Of a DNA stretch of 64,000 nucleotides, positions 59,905 to 64,000 are shown piece by piece. The notes beneath the pieces are model-generated. The model saw only the letters and a program-made list of their open reading frames with translations, did not search any database and had not been told where the DNA came from. This DNA is from Hymenobacter daecheongensis DSM 21074 (GTDB lineage Bacteria > Bacteroidota > Bacteroidia > Cytophagales > Hymenobacteraceae). A program made the position numbers and the translations under genes. Position 1 is the first letter of the stretch. Every line of letters begins with the position of its first letter. The stretch lies in assembly GCF_900141805.1 (NCBI RefSeq), contig NZ_FQYN01000008.1, forward strand, positions 62,001 to 126,000. Reading direction: 5' to 3'.

Positions 59905-60239
59905 GCCAAATCACGACCCACATTCTCGATACCACCCTGGGCAAACCCGCCGCCGGCGTCACCATCGTGCTTTCCGCCCAGCAGGGCGAAAACTGGACGG
60001 AGCTGGCCCGCGGCGTCACCAACGCCGACGGCCGCATTGCCAACCTGCTGCCCACCGACGAGCCGCTGCCGCTGGGCATCTACAAGATGAAATTCTTTAC
60101 CAAAGAATACTTCGAGCAGCAGAGCACGCCCAATTTCTACCCCTTCGTGGAAATCGTATTCGACGTGGCTACTACCGCGCATTACCATGTGCCGCTGCTG
60201 CTGAACCCCTTCGGCTACAGTACCTATCGGGGCTCGTAA
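59901..60239 (+). CDS. uraH: 5-hydroxyisourate hydrolase
   Basis: 112 residues, transthyretin-like. It hydrolyses 5-hydroxyisourate to OHCU. THILDTTLGKPAAGVTI at the N-terminus (catalytic His), NADGRI (Arg), HYHVPLLLNPFGYSTYRGS at the C-terminus with the His and the diagnostic YRGS end are all present. No extra domain or signal peptide is visible, so it acts in the cytoplasm. It overlaps uraD by four bases; repeat B3 follows 29 bases after its stop. Confidence 0.95.
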   Translation: MSQITTHILDTTLGKPAAGVTIVLSAQQGENWTELARGVTNADGRIANLLPTDEPLPLGIYKMKFFTKEYFEQQSTPNFYPFVEIVFDVATTAHYHVPLLLNPFGYSTYRGS

Positions 60240-60268
60240 AACAGCTACGGCTAAAAAACCAAGATTAG

Positions 60269-60397
60269 AAAACTAGCTCCCCTCCTTTTTTCAAGGAGGG
60301 GTTAGGGGTGGTTACTAGAGCTAGAAAATCGTCCAACGACAACTAGTTCTAGCTACCACCCCTACCCCTCCTTGAAAAAAGGAGGGGAGCTAGTTTT
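60269..60397. repeat. Long inverted repeat, family B, copy 3
   Basis: The left arm (AAAACTAGCTCCCCTCC from 60269) pairs with GGGGAGCTAGTTTT ending at 60397; each arm carries the CCCCTCCTT/AAGGAGGGG hairpin and a TAGGGGTGGT segment that pairs with ACCACCCCTA. It lies between uraH and the CitE-like gene, both on the plus strand. Confidence 0.9.
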
Positions 60398-60471
60398 AGT
60401 TTCGCAGCCTGCTTTCCAGTAGCTTGTTCGCCTTTCCCCTCTCAAATCCCGCCTCCTCCTTACCTTTCTCG

Positions 60472-61908
60472 ATGAAACTCAGCATTCAGGACGCCGACAA
60501 AACCGCCCTGCTCGACCAGCTCGGCGCGGCCAACCTCAAATTTCAGCACACCTACCCCGGCGACAAGCCCGACCGCCAGCCGGTGCACACCGTGTACGGC
60601 GGGGCCAACCTATTCAAGGCCGATACCTGCGTACGCATGGGCGACATTGCCCTGAACAACCTGCGCACCTACGCCCCCAACTTCGTGGAGCTGGCCCGCG
60701 TGCTCCAGCTCAAAGGCCACGAGCACCTGCCCACCACCGAAAAGGACATTGCCGACCTCACCGCCCGCCTCGACGCCATGAGCCCCCAGGAGCGCAAGCA
60801 GGAACACGCCTGGCTGGCCTACTCGGTCTATAATAAGATTATCAAAAAGCTGGAGCGCGAGGCCGTGGAAGACTTCCGCATCGACTTCGAAGACGGCTTC
60901 GGCAACCGCCCCAACGACGAGGAGGACGCCACCGCCGTACAGGCCGCCCACGAGCTGGCCAAGGGCATGGCCGCCGGCACCATCTCGCCCTTCATCGGCA
61001 TCCGCATCAAGCCTTTCACCGAGGATCTGAAAGCCCGCGGCGTACGCACCCTCGACATCTTCCTGACGGCCCTGCTGGAAAAAACCGGCGGCCGGCTGCC
61101 CGAAAACTTCGTGGTGATGCTGCCCAAAGTGACCATCCCGGAGCAAATGACCACAATGGTGCGCCTGTTTGAGTTGCTGGAAAAGGCCAACAACCTGGCC
61201 CCCGGCACGCTCAAGATGGAAACGATGGTGGAAGCCACCCAGATCATTATGGACGAGGACGGCCGCAACCCCTTGATGCGCATCATCCGCGCCAGCGAGG
61301 GCCGTTGCGTGGCCGCCCACTTCGGCACCTACGACTACACCGCCTCTGCTGGCATCACGGCCAAGTATCAGACCATGGCCCACCCCGTCTGCGACTTCGC
61401 CCACCACATGACCAAAGTGGCCCTCGGTGGCACCGGCATATTTCTTTCGGATGGTGCCACCAACGTAATGCCCATCGGCCCCCACCGCGGCGACAACCTC
61501 ACGTTTGAGCAGCTGCGCGAAAACCGCGAGTCGGTGCACAACGCCTGGCGGCAGGGCTTCCACCACACCACCCACTCGCTCATCAACGGCCTCTACCAGG
61601 GCTGGGACCTGAACCCGGCCCAGCTGCCGATGCGCTACGCGGCCACCTACAGCTTCTTCCTAAGCAGCTACGACGACGCCCTGTTCCGTCTGAAAACCTT
61701 CGTGGAGCGCGCCGCCATCAGCACCCTCACCGGCGACATCTTCGACGACGCCGCCACCGGCCAGGGCCTGCTCAACTTCTTCCTCAAAGCCCTGAACTGC
61801 GGTGCCATCACCGAAGAAGAAGTGCTGGCTACTGGCCTCACGCAGGACGAAATCCAGAGCCGCTCGTTCTTCCGCATTCTGGAAGGCCGCCGCAAGCAGA
61901 AAGCATAG
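60472..61908 (+). CDS. CitE/malate-synthase-like TIM-barrel protein (DUF6986 type)
   Basis: 478 residues from ATG 60472 (MKLSIQDADKTALLDQLG). The sequence resembles the HpcH/HpaI aldolase and CitE superfamily: DFRIDFEDGFGNR (acidic metal-binding loop), IGIRIKPFTED (Arg), LKMETMVEATQIIMDEDGRN and AAHFGTYDYTASAGI. It matches proteins annotated DUF6986 or phosphoenolpyruvate kinase, which are often next to urate genes. The urate pathway ends in glyoxylate; a role in condensing or handling glyoxylate is therefore possible, but no activity is established here. It is 232 bases after uraH, with repeat B3 between. Upstream in-frame residues from 60424 are discarded. Confidence 0.82.
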   Translation: MKLSIQDADKTALLDQLGAANLKFQHTYPGDKPDRQPVHTVYGGANLFKADTCVRMGDIALNNLRTYAPNFVELARVLQLKGHEHLPTTEKDIADLTARLDAMSPQERKQEHAWLAYSVYNKIIKKLEREAVEDFRIDFEDGFGNRPNDEEDATAVQAAHELAKGMAAGTISPFIGIRIKPFTEDLKARGVRTLDIFLTALLEKTGGRLPENFVVMLPKVTIPEQMTTMVRLFELLEKANNLAPGTLKMETMVEATQIIMDEDGRNPLMRIIRASEGRCVAAHFGTYDYTASAGITAKYQTMAHPVCDFAHHMTKVALGGTGIFLSDGATNVMPIGPHRGDNLTFEQLRENRESVHNAWRQGFHHTTHSLINGLYQGWDLNPAQLPMRYAATYSFFLSSYDDALFRLKTFVERAAISTLTGDIFDDAATGQGLLNFFLKALNCGAITEEEVLATGLTQDEIQSRSFFRILEGRRKQKA

Positions 61909-61932
61909 CGTATTGACTTGAGTTTGCCGCCG

Positions 61933-62030
61933 GAACGGTGTAGAGACGCGTCTTCGCGTCTCGTCGTTGAACAGCAATCGTTGTCACGGTTCCCACGATT
62001 GAGACGCAAGTATGCGTCTCTACACCGTTC
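61933..62030. repeat. Inverted repeat, family F
   Basis: GAACGGTGTAGAGACGCG from 61933 pairs with GCGTCTCTACACCGTTC ending at 62030. The arms also contain the inner pair GTCTTCGCGTCTC and GAGACGCAAGTATGC with some mismatches. It follows the stop of the CitE-like gene by 25 bases, just before a terminator. Confidence 0.8.
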
Positions 62031-62044
62031 AGACTTACCCCAAC

Positions 62045-62089
62045 AAAGCGCGCCGCAACAGCCTCACAGCAGCTGTTGCGGCGCGCTTT
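62045..62089 (+). terminator. Terminator ending the urate cluster
   Basis: AAAGCGCGCCGCAACAGC (62045-62062) pairs perfectly with GCTGTTGCGGCGCGCTTT (62072-62089), followed by GCTGTATTATTTTTTG. This is the strongest simple hairpin of the region. Confidence 0.85.
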
Positions 62090-62181
62090 GCTGTATTATT
62101 TTTTGTCGTGATTATAGCTTTAGCGGCGTCAGAACAAGCTTATTGCGCTCAATTAGTTGCGTCAATCAGTACCTTTAGCCC

Positions 62182-62712
62182 ATGAACCGCAAACCGCACA
62201 TCGCGCTTACTGCCTTGCAGCTTTTTGCTGAGAAAGGCTTTGAAAATACCTCCACCCAACTCATTGCCAAAGAAGCCGAAGTTTCGGAGGCCCTTATCTT
62301 CAAGTATTTCGGCAGCAAGGAACGCCTGCTCGATCATATCATCAAAAGCGGCTACAAGCGCGTAATTGAGCAAAACCGGGGCCGGCTGCTGAACAGCTCA
62401 CCACTGGAGTTGGTCTACAAAATCATTGACCTGCCCTACGAGCTGGTGCGCGAGGAGCCGCACTTCTGGAAGCTGCAGTCGCGGCTGATTGACGTGGAAA
62501 CGGCCCGCAAGCAGCACGAGCAGTTCCTGCAGCCCATGCCCGGCCTGCTCATCGAGTCCTTTCGCCAGTTGGGCTACGCGCAGCCGGAAATGGAAACGCG
62601 CTTCCTGCTGGGCTTAGTAGATGCACTCTGGAAAGGCCTGGCCAACCTGCGCCCTGAGTACACCCCGGAGATGCGCGACTTCATCAAAACCAAGTACCGG
62701 CAGCAATCCTGA
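62182..62712 (+). CDS. TetR/AcrR family transcriptional regulator
   Basis: 176 residues. The N-terminal helix-turn-helix is ALTALQLFAEKGFENTST then LIAKEAEVSEALIFKYF and GSKERLLDHII, the TetR pattern. The ligand-binding C-terminal half has no match that I recognise. It is monocistronic: a terminator precedes it (62045-62089) and another follows (62737-62781). It could control a transport or fatty-acid-type operon elsewhere; nothing in the window ties it to the urate genes except position. Confidence 0.9.
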   Translation: MNRKPHIALTALQLFAEKGFENTSTQLIAKEAEVSEALIFKYFGSKERLLDHIIKSGYKRVIEQNRGRLLNSSPLELVYKIIDLPYELVREEPHFWKLQSRLIDVETARKQHEQFLQPMPGLLIESFRQLGYAQPEMETRFLLGLVDALWKGLANLRPEYTPEMRDFIKTKYRQQS

Positions 62713-62736
62713 CAGGCCGTTTGCTGGCCGCCCAAC

Positions 62737-62781
62737 GCAAAAGCCCGCCCCACCGAGCAGATCGGCGGGGCGGGCTTTTGC
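62737..62781 (+). terminator. Terminator of the first TetR gene
   Basis: GCAAAAGCCCGCCCCACCGA (62737-62756) pairs with TCGGCGGGGCGGGCTTTTGC (62762-62781), nearly perfect, 25 bases after the stop codon. Confidence 0.85.
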
Positions 62782-62935
62782 AGTCGGAAACCTCGCAGTT
62801 TTCGCCTGATTCTGCCGGCTGGGGTGGGAGCAACACCCGGCAGAGTAGATCGTGGGAATTGGCCTGGGGCAAAACCGGGGGGCTTTTTGCCGGGGCAGGT
62901 CAAAATTACCAAAAGATTCGCAGAGACTGGTAAGT

Positions 62936-62945
62936 GTTAGCTAAC
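62936..62945. promoter_or_regulatory. Palindromic site upstream of the second TetR gene
   Basis: GTTAGCTAAC is a perfect 10-base palindrome, followed by TTTTAGTAAGTG. Its half-site GTTAG also occurs in the palindrome at 63090-63105, so both may bind the same regulator. Confidence 0.4.
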
Positions 62946-63089
62946 TTTTAGTAAGTGTACGCTCACCAATACCATTCAACTTCCATGTTATCAAAATATT
63001 ACCAACTAAAGCCAGCAAAAATAAATTGAAGCCGTCATGGAATACGCCTGCCTTTAGTGTCTTGGATCTGGAGTCGGATACGCAGGTAA

Positions 63090-63105
63090 ACTAACATTTG
63101 TTAGT
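63090..63105. promoter_or_regulatory. Likely TetR operator overlapping the promoter of the 63165 gene
   Basis: ACTAACA-TT-TGTTAGT is a perfect palindrome with 7-base arms. It directly abuts TATATTTA (63105-63112), which is close to the TAnnTTTG -7 element, 60 bases before the regulator's ATG. Autorepression by the regulator is the natural reading. Confidence 0.6.
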
Positions 63106-63164
63106 ATATTTAACCTGTTCATCCAGCCCTTGGCCCTACTTACTTTCGGCTACCCGGCGCATTC

Positions 63165-63746
63165 ATGGCTAAAAAAACAAAGAGCAACAAGCGGCAGCTG
63201 ATTCTGGAGGAAGCAGCTAAGCTATTTAAGGCCAGAGGATTTGGTGGCACCTCCATGCGCGATTTGGGCGCGCAGGTGGGCATGGAAGCGGCCAGCATGT
63301 ACAACCACATCAACTCCAAAGACGAGATTCTGGAAATAATCTGCTTTCAGATTTCGGACACCTACATTTCGCAACTGGCTGAGATTGAGCAGACGGCTAC
63401 GAGCTACGTGGAGAAAATCAAAGCCCTGATCCGGCTGCACATCCGGCTCATGATTGAGGATGGGGCGGCCGTATCGGTAGCCAACAACGACTGGAAATAC
63501 CTGACCAACGACAAGCTCGAAGCCTTTAAGCAGGCCCGCAAAAACTACGAAAAGGGCTTTGCGGCCCTGATTGAGCAGGGCATTGCGGCCGGCGAATTGC
63601 AGCCCGTGAATGCCTCCGTGGCGCTGTTCACCATCTTGTCGGCGGTGCGGTGGGTGGAGCTGTGGTATCGGCCGGGCCGGGGCATCACGGCCGAGGAGCT
63701 GGAAGAAAACATCATCACCTTACTTCTGAATGGCCTGGCTAAGTGA
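63165..63746 (+). CDS. TetR/AcrR family regulator, probable phenylacetate regulator
   Basis: 193 residues. The helix-turn-helix reads AKLFKARGFGGTSMRDLGAQ then VGMEAASMYNHINSKDEIL. The C-terminal domain (AALIEQGIAAGELQPVN, WVELWYRPGRGITAEELEEN) is of the fatty-acid/phenylacetate regulator type. The next gene, 101 bases downstream, is PaaE-like, so this is probably the local regulator of the phenylacetate operon. A palindrome overlaps its promoter (63090-63105). No terminator is seen between it and paaE, only repeat G. Confidence 0.88.
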   Translation: MAKKTKSNKRQLILEEAAKLFKARGFGGTSMRDLGAQVGMEAASMYNHINSKDEILEIICFQISDTYISQLAEIEQTATSYVEKIKALIRLHIRLMIEDGAAVSVANNDWKYLTNDKLEAFKQARKNYEKGFAALIEQGIAAGELQPVNASVALFTILSAVRWVELWYRPGRGITAEELEENIITLLLNGLAK

Positions 63747-63840
63747 GTTATCAGTTGTTCGTTGTCAGTTGTCAGTTTTTTCATTCATTGATAAAATAGC
63801 CAACAGCCGACTAACAACTGCCAACGAACAACCGACAACT
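63747..63840. repeat. Inverted repeat, family G
   Basis: The left arm (63747-63775, containing AGTTGTTCGTTGTCAGTTG) pairs with the right arm (63811-63840, containing CAACTGCCAACGAACAAC when read in parts), 29 bases with about four mismatches. It starts right after the regulator stop and ends 7 bases before the paaE start. Confidence 0.7.
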
Positions 63841-63847
63841 AAAAACC

Positions 63848-64000
63848 ATGAGATTTCATAAAGTCAAAATCAAGCGTATTCAGCGCGAGACGCCCGATGC
63901 GGTGGTCGTATCGCTGGAGGTGCCGGAGGCGCTGCGCGACACGTTCCGGTTCACGCAGGGGCAATACCTTACATTTCGGCGCGAGCATGATGGCGAGGAG
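63848..64000 (+). CDS. paaE: PaaE-like phenylacetyl-CoA epoxidase reductase subunit, 3'-truncated by window edge
   Basis: The first 51 codons are in the window, with no stop before base 64000. MRFHKVKIKRIQRETPDAVV and RFTQGQYLTFR match the N-terminal FAD-binding part of PaaE, the ferredoxin-type reductase that feeds electrons to the ring 1,2-phenylacetyl-CoA epoxidase. Other ferredoxin-NADP reductase family members have a similar start, so the name rests on the RETPDAV and FTQGQ pattern and on the TetR regulator upstream. The catalytic remainder is outside the window. Confidence 0.75.
   Translation, partial: MRFHKVKIKRIQRETPDAVVVSLEVPEALRDTFRFTQGQYLTFRREHDGEE

Overview
The window looks like a chromosomal segment of a high-GC Bacteroidota, most probably a Hymenobacter-type Cytophagales. 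This is inferred from the gene families, from type IX secretion (T9SS) C-terminal tails, from an N-acyl-ornithine type arginine pathway, and from one near-perfect Bacteroidota promoter (TTTG, 19 bases, TAGATTTG) before the gene at 14001. No rRNA, tRNA, CRISPR array or intact transposase was recognised.

Bases 1-36.8 kb are a cell-surface and exopolysaccharide region. It starts with two parallel beta-helix exoproteins (one cut by the window edge) around a convergent sugar epimerase/aminotransferase pair. A plus-strand sugar-nucleotide and glycosyltransferase run follows: gmd, GDP-fucose synthase, two tandem GT61 enzymes and a GT2 enzyme. Then come four secreted proteins (14001-25324), each ending in a T9SS tail and sharing ten copies of a module of about 110 residues. 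A minus-strand operon (30873 to 25494) carries a glucose-1-phosphate cytidylyltransferase, an SDR epimerase/dehydratase, an RfbC-like 3,5-epimerase, a SAF-domain oxidoreductase and an ATP-grasp protein. A WecG/TagA glycosyltransferase and a WcaJ-type priming transferase come next. Three secreted or lipoprotein genes and one outer-membrane-type protein complete this half.

Bases 39.1-54.1 kb hold the arginine and carbamoyl-phosphate regulon as two divergent units. The minus-strand unit is GNAT acetyltransferase, argG, argC, argD, carA, a hypothetical gene, carB, two hypotheticals and an acylornithine carbamoyltransferase. The plus-strand unit is argB, argE, argH. Together they supply all steps from glutamate to arginine through N-acylated intermediates.

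Bases 54.3-61.9 kb are a urate catabolism cluster: membrane urate hydroxylase PuuD with a cytochrome c tail, divergent from allantoinase, allantoate amidohydrolase, ureidoglycine aminohydrolase, OHCU decarboxylase, HIU hydrolase and a CitE/malate-synthase-like protein. Two TetR regulators follow, and the window ends in the first 51 codons of a PaaE-like reductase.

The most striking unexplained structure is a set of long inverted repeats of at least seven families. They fill nearly every non-overlapping junction in the arginine and urate regions and are rare in the polysaccharide region. In several arginine genes the repeat encodes the protein terminus (argC N-terminus; argG, argD and argE C-termini), and a pair of divergent arms brackets a low-GC hypothetical gene between carA and carB.
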